This document shows positions 45,066 through 55,700 of a stretch of 64,000 nucleotides of DNA, piece by piece. The position numbers and the translations under genes were made by a program. The stretch lies in NCBI GenBank assembly GCA_024364735.1, contig JAGFNQ010000294.1:287582-351581 (forward strand). The letters run 5' to 3'. Origin of the DNA: Boesenbergia rotunda (lineage: Eukaryota; Streptophyta; Magnoliopsida; Zingiberales; Zingiberaceae). The notes beneath the pieces are model-generated. The model did no database searches. It was not told where the DNA came from and worked only from the letters and a program-made list of their open reading frames with translations. Each line of letters starts with the position of its first letter. The first letter of the stretch is position 1.

Positions 45066-45345
45066 CTGATATCATGTAATGCATATCACCCTAAGCCTCC
45101 TCCAAACATAAAAATAGTAGAAAGAGTTTATCTTGATTAAAACTAGATCTGATACCATATCAAAGATGATAATCATACGTACATTACTATTTCTCTTAGT
45201 TACCAATCTGTTGCTTCCTTTTTCTCCTTCGACAACCTATTTTCTTCAGGTGCTTTGGTGATAAATCGAGTTGTGCAAGGAAGCAATATATACGTACCTT
45301 CGTGATCATTCGATTTGTGCAAAGTAGTAATATATATATTGGCTG
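45066..45345. other. MULE right subterminal region
   Basis: Between the last hairpin cluster and the right terminal repeat. May hold the transposase promoter and a 5' exon, but none can be shown. Confidence 0.4.
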
Positions 45346-45563
45346 AGAAAAAATTCGACTGCTACCCATCCCGAACCACAAATTAATATTTTATTGATAA
45401 AGTGGTTCGGTTGTCTCGAAAATGTGTTTGATAAAGCTATTCATTGGCGGGAGGGGTATTTCCGTAACTTCAATATATGGGATGCGCCCTTTGGTATAAT
45501 AGAAACCATGGTACTCTTTTCGGTAATTATGAATAGTTGGATACGCCCTTTGGTAAATTGCCG
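45346..45563 (-). repeat. Right terminal inverted repeat of the MULE
   Basis: Inverse of 25343-25558, ending TTTGGTAAATTGCCG. The 9-bp target copy ATGCCCCTT follows at 45564-45572 and the oxidoreductase exon resumes at 45573. Confidence 0.93.
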
Positions 45564-46208
45564 ATGCCCCTTTAAAATAGCGGGAAAAGTATGCAACTTT
45601 GGGATCCCAGTTTGAGTATTGCTTATTGAATTTCTCTAAACTTCATTTAAAGTTACCTTGTTTATTCTGTCTCTGACACCTTAAGGGTCAATTCAAAGAT
45701 GAATTTGTCACGGCCGGAGGCATCCCACTCTCTGAGGTTTATGATCTGCTTCAAAAGGAGTAAATTCTCTTCATCTTTAACTCATCGCTTGCTTCTTTTC
45801 TTATATTGCAATGCAGATATCGTTAAACACCATGGAAAGCAAAGTGACACCGAATCTATTTTTTGTGGGCGAGGTAACCTGTTGTTTCCCTATTACTATG
45901 TAGTCTATTCGTTGGATAACATAATTAGAAATCAATTCTTTTTGCAGGTACTAAATGTAGATGGGATTACCGGCGGATTCAACTTTCAGGTAATGTTTAT
46001 GCCATGGAAATATTCTATTGAAGAACATATTGATTTAGCAAGTAACATGATGGGTGTTTCCAATTGCATATGTAACCTTCTGTTTACTTTTACTAATCGG
46101 CAAAAAAGAAAGATAACTAAAAATGTTACCTTGATGATGAACAATTGAGAAAGTATCTTTTAAATTGTATCTGAGAGCTGAACCAATCGAACTCGGTCTA
46201 ATTGAAGT

Positions 46209-47590
46209 GCCTGTTGGGTTCTCCCGGCACCAAAACATAAAACGCAGCGGAAACAAGAACCCACGAGCGATCCATGCGAAAGAAAACTCGTACAAAATTG
46301 ATCTACATCTACTGTGTATACCTTTGGAGCGTGCCCTTTATGTATCCCGCTCGTCCAAGATGTGCCGGATCTCTTGCACGTTCAAATGTCCGTGCCTCTA
46401 TTCGTATCCACACGGACACAATCTCTCAACTTCGGGAGAACTACCTTAGTTGTGCTAGCAACTTGAGGTAGCTCGAAAACACCAAGAACTCTACAATAGA
46501 GTTTTGGCCAAGTAGGGAGGAGAGGAAGAAGAGAGGAAGGGAAGAAGAAAGACACACTTAGTTACTTTCAAAATGACTAGACCCCTTTTATATTCATCCC
46601 ATGAATACTATGAGTCTTTTGTCTTTTTGACTTCCCTTCATTAAAGCTAATAAAGAGCATATCTTTCTATGTGACTCTTCACCTTCTCTTCATCTAATGA
46701 AGAGAGACTTTTTCTCTTTTCCGCATGCAACTCCGACCGGGCCCTCGGGCTTCCGACTAAGTTTCTCGACCAAGTCTCCCGAGTGTCGAGCTCCCGACCC
46801 AGTCTGCTGAGCTCCGACCTAGTCTACCGAGTGCCGACCCATTCTGCCGAGTGTCGACTCAGTCTGCCGAGTGCCGACTCAGTCTGCCGAGTGTCGACTC
46901 AGTCTGCCGAGTGCCGACTCAGTCTGCCGAGCTCCGACTCAGTCTGCCGAGCTCCCAGCTCAGTCTGCCGAGCGCCGAGCGCCGAGCTCCCGACCTGCTC
47001 TCCCGAGTTCCCAACTCGAGCTCAGATCTCCCGAGTTCCCAACTCGGGCTCAGCTCTTCCCGAGTTCCCCAACTCGGGCTCGGACTTCCCGAGTTCCCCA
47101 ACTCGGGCTCGGACTTCCCGAGTTCCCAACTCGGTCTCGGACTCACCAAGTTCCCAACTCGGGCTCGGACTCCCCGAGTTCCCAACTCGGGCTCGGACTC
47201 CCCGAGTTCCCAACTCGGGATCGGACTCCCGAGTTCCCAAACTCGAGCTCCTTTCTGCCGAACAGAATTCATGAAGCATTGCATCCTTAGTGTGTGACCC
47301 AATAGGTTCTCGTGACGTTGGCAATACGCCTAAACACTTTAGACACATAAGCAATGAGCGGCATCTAGCAATGCATCATTGCTACCCAAGTAGCAAGAAA
47401 AGTTGAGATCCGACTAAACCTCCGTGACTATGATAGTGTATGACCTTGTGCTTCTATCCTCGATATCTATATTGACCAATGAGGCATAGACCGTGTCATC
47501 CTCAATCAATCTTGTGTTTCTTGATCCCCGAGTAGACTCATTCAAACAAATGAGCTTAATATCTCATACTAACTCATAAACGAGGGGGGT
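46209..47590. mobile_element. Truncated LTR retrotransposon piece
   Basis: Begins TGTTGGGTTCTCCCGG, an LTR-like start, exactly where similarity to copy I of the oxidoreductase intron stops (GAAGTGCC). It includes two minisatellites and a stretch (47290-47580) that looks like the non-coding region next to an LTR. No partner LTR, gag or pol was found, and the other side no longer shows the target, so oxidoreductase exon 15 was lost with it. Confidence 0.5.
46790..47250. repeat. Two adjacent minisatellites
   Basis: 46790-46985: about ten 20-bp units of CCGAGTGCCGACTCAGTCTG. 47000-47250: about nine 26-28-bp units of CGAGTTCCCAACTCGGGCT plus CGGACTCCC. Both units carry a GAGT...ACTC self-complementary core. 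They stay open in several frames on both strands, which is a by-product of composition. Confidence 0.9.
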
Positions 47591-48060
47591 GCAAATCCCC
47601 AGCTCGTGAGCCTCGCGCTTGCGGGCGGCCCGGTTTGGTTTTGCAAATTTCGGTTCGGTTTGATTCCTAAACCAATTTGGTTTGGTTTTATTTCTTCTTT
47701 CCTTTTATTTATTTATTTTTATTTTTTTGAGAAATCGCGCCCTTCCTTCTGGCGCTCGACGCGACTCCTCCTCCTCGGTGGACGCGATTCCTCAGAGAGA
47801 AGAGGCAGCCTTGTGCGATCTGAGGTTGTCTCCGCGGGCAGCGATCGTCTTGGAGTGCACCTACGACGCTGCGTGGTTGTCGGATCTTGGGGGAATTTTG
47901 CCGGGAGCCTTTGCACCGTAGGGCGGCAATCAATTCTCTAAGGACAGTCGGCACGCCGGCGCTTCAACCGGATAACTATTTCTAACTCGGCTCTTTTTTC
48001 TTATCAGATTCTTGCATATCTATATATTTTGTCTACTGCTTTGGTGCATGTTAAATATTG
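47591..48060. other. Unassigned sequence
   Basis: Contains CCGGTTTGGTTTTGC-type repeats (47625-47690) and a GC-rich stretch 47735-47950 with short frames on both strands. No domain recognised. Confidence 0.35.
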
Positions 48061-48618
48061 CAACATTTATTACACTTTCTCTTGACCATTTTTCTTTTCA
48101 TATTATTATTTATGTCTCTAATGCATAATCGTGTTAGTTATCATAAGATAGGTATACAAAATTGAATAATCGGTTTACAACCAGGTTGATAAAAAATTGA
48201 AAATATTCTCTTTTGATTAACGATGTTTTATCAATCAATCTTGAGTGATTAAGCGCTCGCAGTGGATGATCTAGAAGCCCAGCGCTCCAGGGTTTGCGCT
48301 TCATTTGAAAAAAAAAATTTATAAATACATCGTAGTTCAGGAACGAACCAAGCATAAAAAAAATATTCTCTTACATTAATATGAGATATCATAATGACTT
48401 GTTGGCGCCCTATAAAAGAACCAATTTAATTTTTTAAATGAATATATTTAATTTAATTTGTTAGAAAATTTTATTAAAAAATCAACCATATCATTATCGA
48501 ACTATTTGAGATTTTTTTTTTTCAATTTGCAGCATACTTAAACTTTATTAATTGGCTTCAAAAAGATTGCAACAAGTTGATTACACAGTAATCGACTCGA
48601 TACATTCCGTCAACAGCG
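48061..48618. other. 3' flank of DUF247 copy II
   Basis: Co-linear with 14011-14860 but without the 116-bp SINE-like insertion and without the 290-bp tandem duplication. At about 48262-48350 it carries a diverged reversed fragment of the 19165-type SINE (TCTAGAAGCCCAGCGCTCCA...). Confidence 0.65.
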
Positions 48619-49974
48619 TTAATGAGACCGAGCTCTATTTTGTATAGCCAAAATAAGTTGCACGATCGCAATGTAAAGGGACCAAATAGTTGTCATGAAT
48701 GTGAAACCGGACTGTTGATCGCCAAATAATGTGCGGCGCAGGTCCGCACGCCATGCATTCCATTTGGAACTAGTGTGCTCATTAACCTTCTCGAAGACTC
48801 GTGAAATGTAGCATCTGTCGTAATCGACCTCCACCTCCTTGCAAAGCCTGTTGAAGAGCTGGGCGACTTGTTCGTTGTTGCCCAGCCTGCTGATGATGAT
48901 GTTGTTTCGCTGGAGTATTTCCACATCTGCAGCGGAGTCAATGATGCAAGACATGAACCAAGCATAGGACGTGATGGGATTGCCGTTGCCAGCGGCAGTG
49001 CCGCCGCCGTAATTAATGCCACACTGCTCCAGCGCGATGAGATTCCTCAACAGGATGTTGGCGCCGTCGCCCACCACGATCTGGGGGATCTCCAGAACAC
49101 TTTCCTTGAAGCTGATGTCTACGAAATTCGTCGGATTTTGCTTCTTCCTGAATCTGATTCCTGTCTCAGTCAGCCGAGTCGCACTCGCAAGCCATGGTAC
49201 CATATTCCAATTTGACTGACTATGATGATCGGGTCGAGTATTAATACTTATACTTGTGTTTAACGGCACTTTAATGCTTAAGTAAAAAAGATGGAGAATG
49301 TGGTGAATTCGAGTAGCATCGTCAGGCTCTCGTGGTATCACGTTATGGAAAAAGCCAGTGAAGAATTGGACGACCCATTGCTTTAGCCTACCTCGCTCGT
49401 CAGGGAATGCGGAGTCGAACAAAGTCTCGAGCAAAAAGAAGGGCAATTGGTTCTCCAACAGCAACATGTCTCGTGCCACTACTCCCCTTGATCGTTGCCA
49501 GTTCATAAAGATGATCAGGTTTTCTTTTCCTTCCGATGCCTTCGACAGCCATAGCATCTCGATGACAAACACACAGTCTAACAACATCGTCTCGATAAAT
49601 TCATCTCCTCCAATCATCTGGAACGATTGGGTTGAGTAAGCATTACGAGCTTCAGTTTCTTTTTCCTTGATTAGTACGAGATAGTCCTTGAGACTCATTT
49701 CTGTATTTTGGGACAGTAGCTTGTTGAGCAAAGACCACTTATGTTGATTCATGGCTTCAAGGTGAGGCTTATGATGATGATAGGGCCCGAGTGAGACCAT
49801 CATTGGCTCGTAGGCCTCAGGCTGGACACCTCTTAAAATTTCTAAGACTTTGAAGATTGTTGGCTCTTGTCCCGTTGGCCTAATTGTGCATGCTTCTTCA
49901 TGGCTTGCGATGTCCAATCGTCTATCCTCCAATCTTCTCACCCATTCCTCTTCTATGTCGATTGTAACACTCAT
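48619..49974 (-). CDS. DUF247 family protein, copy II
   Basis: A 451-codon single-exon gene starting MSVTIDIEEEWVRRLEDRRL. Same motifs as copy I: IFKVLEILRGVQPEAYEPMM, GPYHHHKPHLEAMNQHKWSL, ARDMLLLENQLPFFLLETLF, and a C-terminal hydrophobic helix (IWSLYIAIVQLILAIQ). It is clearly paralogous to 14861-16210, with many substitutions and a few small indels (for example the extra CT in EEACTIRPTGQE) but an intact frame. Both copies staying open while their oxidoreductase neighbours decayed suggests selection on DUF247; this is an inference. Molecular function unknown. Confidence 0.9.
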   Translation of the reverse strand: MSVTIDIEEEWVRRLEDRRLDIASHEEACTIRPTGQEPTIFKVLEILRGVQPEAYEPMMVSLGPYHHHKPHLEAMNQHKWSLLNKLLSQNTEMSLKDYLVLIKEKETEARNAYSTQSFQMIGGDEFIETMLLDCVFVIEMLWLSKASEGKENLIIFMNWQRSRGVVARDMLLLENQLPFFLLETLFDSAFPDERGRLKQWVVQFFTGFFHNVIPREPDDATRIHHILHLFYLSIKVPLNTSISINTRPDHHSQSNWNMVPWLASATRLTETGIRFRKKQNPTNFVDISFKESVLEIPQIVVGDGANILLRNLIALEQCGINYGGGTAAGNGNPITSYAWFMSCIIDSAADVEILQRNNIIISRLGNNEQVAQLFNRLCKEVEVDYDRCYISRVFEKVNEHTSSKWNAWRADLRRTLFGDQQSGFTFMTTIWSLYIAIVQLILAIQNRARSH

Positions 49975-50906
49975 CTTTATTTCTTTTTATTCGCTATATT
50001 AAAAACAAACAATATTATTCATAATAATTTCATATAAATAAATTATAATTTTCATTTTTTGATTTTATTTAACATATATTAATTTAGTCTAACCAATACC
50101 AAAATGATAAAAAAAAAATCAAATTTATATTTTTAAATAAAATAAAATAAAAAATCGATACGTAGTTTTAATTGATTTTTTCAATTTAAAAATATTTATT
50201 TTCTAATTTAAATATCAAGAGATAAACAAATAATCTATTGTTCCTTCAAAAATTTAGTTTTTATTCTAATAATAAATTGACAACCAATTATAAGGGTATA
50301 TAAAATATATTAACCGTATTTCAATAAAAAAATATATATATTCTCTGAAATCAATTTACTGAAAAATTTGAGAAAACAATACCTCTTTGTTTTATAGTTA
50401 TGAAGTCGATAGTAACAAAATATATATATATAAATATAAAGATTTTCAATGAACAATATACACAATCATTTAAAAAATAACTCTCATCAATTTACAAGGT
50501 AAATAATTTTTAAAAATAAATATAAACAAAATCTACATACTTTCAATCAATTGCATAAATAAATTCTTAATTCATCAACTATCATAACTAATTTAAAATT
50601 TTAATGAATCACATGCAAATGAAATTAAAAATATTTAATTTAATCAAATGTATCTGAAATATAATTACGTACCTGGAGATATTGCATATTCCCATCTTCG
50701 TCAAACAGGATCAAATCATCAACAACATTTGCAGAAACAGCAAAATAATGATGAATAATTAACATAAAATTAAGGAAGAAGAACTTATAGGAAAATTTAA
50801 TGCTTCTTGATATGAGCATACATATTGGCTCCCATAAATGAAGCCAAAATATATATAGGCATGAGTTGCTTTTACCAGATTAATTTACTTCCAATAATAT
50901 TCATTA
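49975..50906 (-). promoter_or_regulatory. Upstream region of DUF247 copy II
   Basis: Co-linear with 16211-17120 up to the CCAATAATATTCATTA line, where it ends abruptly at the start of the 9.93-kb duplicated unit. AT-rich, with no distinct promoter element visible. Confidence 0.5.
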
Positions 50907-52560
50907 GGATCGGCTCAGGATGAAGTCGGTATCTAGAGCCGGGAACAACCGAGAGGAGATGAGCACGGGGGACAGAAACAAACACCAACGGATATTATTG
51001 AAAAAAAAGCGAGGGAAGTAAGTCATGAGAGTCGCTCGTCTACCTTGCAACCCTTACAAGCAGACTTATATAGAAAGAAAAAAAAAATCGGCACATGTCG
51101 GTGCGCTTACAAGGAACGGGGTCCTCCACACGCTCCATTATTGACTCTTACAGCCTTCGGACAGCTTGCTCTAATAAATGTATTTGCCTAAATATTTAAT
51201 TTTATGTCAACTGTTTACATTCATACTCATCGATAAGAAGTTGCATTGCCAAGAACATTTTATTTAATTTAATTTAATTTAATTTAATAAAAATACTTAC
51301 GCCATCAGGACCAAAGGTTGACTTTGATTAATTCAAACATGTTAGTTGCGCCGGATTAAACCTGTTGGCTTAGTTTTTATGGACTATCAGTGTTCATTTA
51401 GTTTAAGCTAAACTAAATCAGTTATAAATATATAGATTTAAAATCATACTGAAATTATTGGTTTAATTAGTTCAACTTACTTCAGTTTAAACTGAATTAA
51501 TTAGTGTAATATTATTTCCAATTAAAAGTCCTACGTATTTTGTTTATGTGTGATAAATGTTTATGGAAATTTTCTATTATATATATATTGTTCCAGAAGC
51601 GAACGACGCGGATAACGAGTTATCAAGATGCAGCCCACGAAGACGGTGACAGAGAGAGGATGTCCATGCCCTACGAGTTTAACACGAGCGAGCGTTAAAA
51701 GGAACACACCGGAAGATTTTGCTTATTAAAATATTATTTTAATGGATTATCACTCTCTTGTAAATAAAACCAACATAAGATAATGATATTATGACAATTA
51801 ATTGTTATATTGTAGAAGTTATATGTTAGTTTTTATACTATTAATCATGATTAAATAATATTCATTTGAAATACATTAAAAGTTATGGAGTGCTCTTAAT
51901 TTATTTTATTTATTGAAATATTATTTTATCTAGATTATCATTTTCTAATAAAAAATAAATATAGGATAATGACAATGGTAGAAGTCCGTAACCAATTGGT
52001 ACAAATTATAATGGCTAGCAATAAGTTGCTATACGTTATAGCAGTTATCCACCTATAATATGTTATAATCTAAATTTTAAAATTTGATCCAAAGGCATTT
52101 TAGATATTTCACTTTAAATAGGAGGCTCATTTGACTTTTTTTTTTTTTTTGAAAAAGTGTGCCCATTTGACATTTTGACAAGCGCCCTTTGATTTTTATC
52201 CTAAATTAACTCTATTATTTTTTTAAAAAAAAACAATGAACTGAGTTTACTAGTATTCAAACTTGTTTATTTTATATACATTTTTATTTAATTATAAAAA
52301 TAAATGAATTTTATAAAATTAAATATTAAATTTATTCATCAATATTCAATTCATTTATCTCCTAAATATGCTCTCTCGTACTTAAAAATTTGAGATAAAT
52401 AAAATATTTGAGAGTCATGATATATAATAGCAAAAAGTTCTTGACACAAACAAACCCGCAAATCTTTTTAAGTTGTGACTTGTGCGAGGGTGGCCAAATC
52501 GAGCTGATAATTTGAAGAGAATGACCAGGTGAACCGGACCGATGCTCCAGCAAACCGAAT
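50907..52560. other. Upstream non-coding part of unit 1
   Basis: No gene recognised. Includes an (AATTT)n run at about 51258-51290 and a GC-richer stretch near 50911-51000 and 51600-51700. The stretch 52095-52200 has GTGCCCATTTGACA and GCGCCCTTTG, faintly like a degraded MULE terminal repeat. Confidence 0.4.
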
Positions 52561-52599
52561 CCATTGGACCGGCTTGCTAATCAAATGGCACGGTCTTTC

Positions 52600-52761
52600 T
52601 CGTAATTGGGCCTTGAAAACCATGGGCTTCAGGTGAACGGGGCCGATGGTAGACTAAACTGCGTCCCTTGGGCCTGCCTATAGATCAAGTTCCAAGGCCT
52701 TTCTGGGAATTGAGCCTGGAAACGTGGCCCATGGGTTCCATCAAGTGCGACGCCATTCGAA
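52600..52761 (+). promoter_or_regulatory. Promoter of the oxidoreductase gene with site II elements
   Basis: Three site II-type TGGGCC/GGCCCA hexamers at 52607-52612, 52669-52674 and 52726-52731, the last 31 bp before the ATG. Clustered site II elements are bound by TCP factors and mark plant housekeeping genes. No clear TATA box. Repeated at 62527-62688 in unit 2. Confidence 0.6.
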
Positions 52762-55700
52762 ATGAGTAGCTCTCTTCTCCGTTGTGGAACTTGCGGATGC
52801 TCGGAGGAAATGATCTTGAGCCCGGCGAATCTCTCGCACTTTTGGAATTCCGTCAGAGTCGCCTCGTTCCGTCGGAAGAGCCACGCCTTGCTCCCCCGTC
52901 ACAGGAGGCGTTGCTCTTCTTCGCCACTCATAGCGATCGCCCAACAGGTAAAACCCTAGCTTTCACCTCTTTATGGAAGAAATATGTGACTTTTGTTAAT
53001 CTCTTTGTTGTTCGGTTGGTTGTACGTGTACTAATTGCTTATGCCTCTTTTGTAAAATCAGTGGACTGATAGTTGCATCTGCTTGTATAGGCAGAAGAGC
53101 AATCGTTGGTTGTGGTGGGTGGTGGTGCTGCTGGAGTCTATGCTTCAATTAGAGCGAAGTCTCTAGCTCCGCACCTAAGTGTGTTGGTTATTGAGAAAGG
53201 GAAACCATTAGCGAAGGTTAAAGTTTCCGGGGGAGGTCGATGCAATGTGACAAATGGACATTTCTTTGATGCATCGGTGAGGAAAAAGCTTTTTCAATGT
53301 CACAAAATCACAGTTTTGGAACAATAAAATGAAGAAGAGCTATTACTTTTCCCATCATGGTTACCATTTCAAGTTCTTGAAATGTTGCATTCATGCCTTG
53401 TCTATTTGGTTGTTAATGCATCAGCATTGTCTTAGTTTACTCTCACTATATTATTTATGCCATATTCCAGTTGCAAATATTCAAATATAGATGTAGTAAC
53501 GGGGCAAAAATGGTGCAATCTGTGTACTTTCTAGTGGTGGGTAAGTTAGCAAAAGGAGCACATGTCTATCCTTTTGGTGCTTGGAGTATGTATGTTAAGC
53601 ATGATATTATGATTATATTACTGTTTCTCTGAATTTTTTAAATTATATCTAATATCCCCATGGCAAGCTATGTATAACCCATATCAATCATTGTTTTACT
53701 GATATTGACCTTCTGATCACTTCTATTGAATTCTATATTGCTCCATATTAGTCGCAGAGACAAAATTTCATACGTCACAAGAATATATTGATTGTTTTCT
53801 CTCCCTTTATCTATAGGTGAATTAGCATGCAACTTAGTTTTTTATCATTCAGTGCCATTGCTGTTACTCTTCTGAGCATGCTTGGTTGCTTCAATTACAG
53901 AGACTGGTGGATAATTATCCTCGAGGAAATAGAGAACTGAGAGGCTCTTTTTTCAACATTCATGGACCAAAGGAGACAATATGCTGGTTTTCTGATCACG
54001 GGATTAAGCTTAAGGTTTTATTTGGAAATATCTACTCTATTCTTCTCCGTATTTGGTGTATGATTGCCATTGTTAAGATGGTTCTATTCTTTTTATTACA
54101 ATGATGTTCAGACAGAAGATGATGGAAGAGTTTTCCCCGTTAGCAACGACTCATCATCTATTGTAGATTGTCTTCTCAATGAAGCAAAGAGGCATGGAGG
54201 TAGTCTTTTCTTTACCAATGAAGATGCGGCATCTGATACCTTTTCTAAAATGATCGCATACATTTATACGGTTACTTTTTTTTTGGGTGATATGTTTTCA
54301 TACTCAGCTAACTTGGATCATTGTAGTCATTCCTTGCTGTTACATATGCAGCAAATTGTTGAGAGACGTTGAAGGAAACAATAGTCAACTGAGATTCAAA
54401 ATTTTAAATTAAATGTTGAAGGACGTGCATAGCTATGTATTTTTGAGTTGATATTAACTAATGAGTTTCAAAAATGTAAATCCAGGAAAACAAAAACATT
54501 GGTGTTCATGCTGATTTACTCAATCTTTTAGTATGAGCATCTTTATGATTACATAAAAAATGGAAAGATGTTACTTATCATGCTTCATGAGTTGATAAAT
54601 ATCGAGGTTAATAACCTAAACTTGTCATAGATTGGGATATATATGCTTCTTTGGTTGTCGTCTAATGCTATTCAAGCTAGCTTCTGACAATTCCAACACT
54701 AACTTGGGAATTAGGGAGACCCGTGACTAGCAACAACAAACAACAACAACAACCAAACCTTATCCCATTAGGTGGGGTCGGCTAGACCCATGGCTACCAA
54801 TACAACAAATTAGGTTTAGTGAAGGTTGATAGGTATCTCTTGTGTGAGTAGTAGTTCATATTAGAGTTTAGAAGTACCCAACAGATGGATAAGCACCTTA
54901 CTGGGTAGACATTTATCATTTATGTTTTGTCATTCTTTCCCTTTACCTCTTATTTCCTTCTATTTCTCTCTGTTATGTTATTTTGAAGAAACTAGATTAA
55001 GATTTTCCTCATTATTCTATTCTCCTCATCTTCTCAGACAACCTAATCCTTCTCATGCCGTGGCTCCTTCTATCACACCTTGCTCTATCTTTTTGGTTAC
55101 CTGTTGTGTTGCTCTTCTCATTTGGAAATGAATAGATCTGGTATAGGGGGGTTAAGGCAATGGGAAACATGTATGAGAATGGCCTAACATGCTGGAAACT
55201 TTTCTATCCCTACAACAAGAAATGATCCTTTTTTCATCTAATTATCAATTGGATATTTGTAATATTTTGAAAATTATGTTTGAGGCCAGCATTATTTACA
55301 TACGCAAACAAATAAAATTGTTCAATGAATTTTGACTAATTATAATTTGCTTTAATCCTTCACTAATCTTACAAGTCAAATTTGCCAAACCTTTATTTAT
55401 TAATTTAACTTGCACATAATTGTGTTTCTCACTTTTTGTGAATGCATTTCAATGATTTTTTTTCTGCATTCTTTGAAATAGAATTCTTTTTTAAGTTGTA
55501 CTGCAGTTGGGAAAAACAGTTTCGGACGTCTCTTTAAGTGATAGTGGGCAATTTCTTCTGAAGGTGGAGAAAAGAACAATGGATCTAGTCGAACACTTAA
55601 AGGCTGATTATGTATTAATGGCCACTGGGAGCAGTCGACAGGTTTGTAATTTGTAATTCAATACATACTTTTTTTTTCTTTGTATGTAAAAATTGAACCT

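Larger units (their letters stand above)
25343..45563 (-). mobile_element. Giant (20.2 kb) MULE with Ulp1 protease genes
   Basis: Mutator-like element bounded by terminal inverted repeats of about 215 bp and a perfect 9-bp target duplication ATGCCCCTT (25334-25342 and 45564-45572). Strand is given for the transposase. Contents from left to right: Ulp1-type gene (+), repeat arrays with a nested CACTA element, partial second Ulp1 gene (+), transposase (-), hairpin repeat arrays. MULEs that carry Ulp1-like peptidase genes are known in plants (the Kaonashi/KI group), and this one matches that plan. Without the nested solo LTR (1.5 kb) and CACTA (4.7 kb) it is still about 14 kb. The broken transposase means it cannot move by itself. 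Confidence 0.93.
24564..45989 (+). pseudogene. Oxidoreductase exons 9-14, copy II, split by the giant MULE
   Basis: Exon 9 is 24564-24646 ([20 protein letters not shown]), exon 10 25105-25182, exon 11 25260-25342 continued at 45573-45588, exon 12 45686-45736, exon 13 45817-45873 (MESKVTPNLFFVGE) and exon 14 45948-45989. All have GT-AG borders and matching phases. Exon 10 carries an in-frame TGA (25153-25155) where a residue precedes FWRYLLERE. The MULE entered exon 11; the two halves plus one target copy total 99 bases, 33 codons, in frame. Exon 15 is missing, replaced by another insertion at 46209. Exons 1-8 are only eroded traces. Clearly a pseudogene. Confidence 0.9.

Noticed and set aside
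46783..47354. Long overlapping frames on both strands (up to 163 codons)
   Set aside because: They fall entirely within two GC-rich minisatellites, are open in several frames on both strands and have no domain.
52095..52200. Possible further MULE terminal repeat (GCGCCCTTTG and neighbours)
   Set aside because: Only a few short matches to the 215-bp terminal repeat and no hairpin motif nearby; too weak to call.
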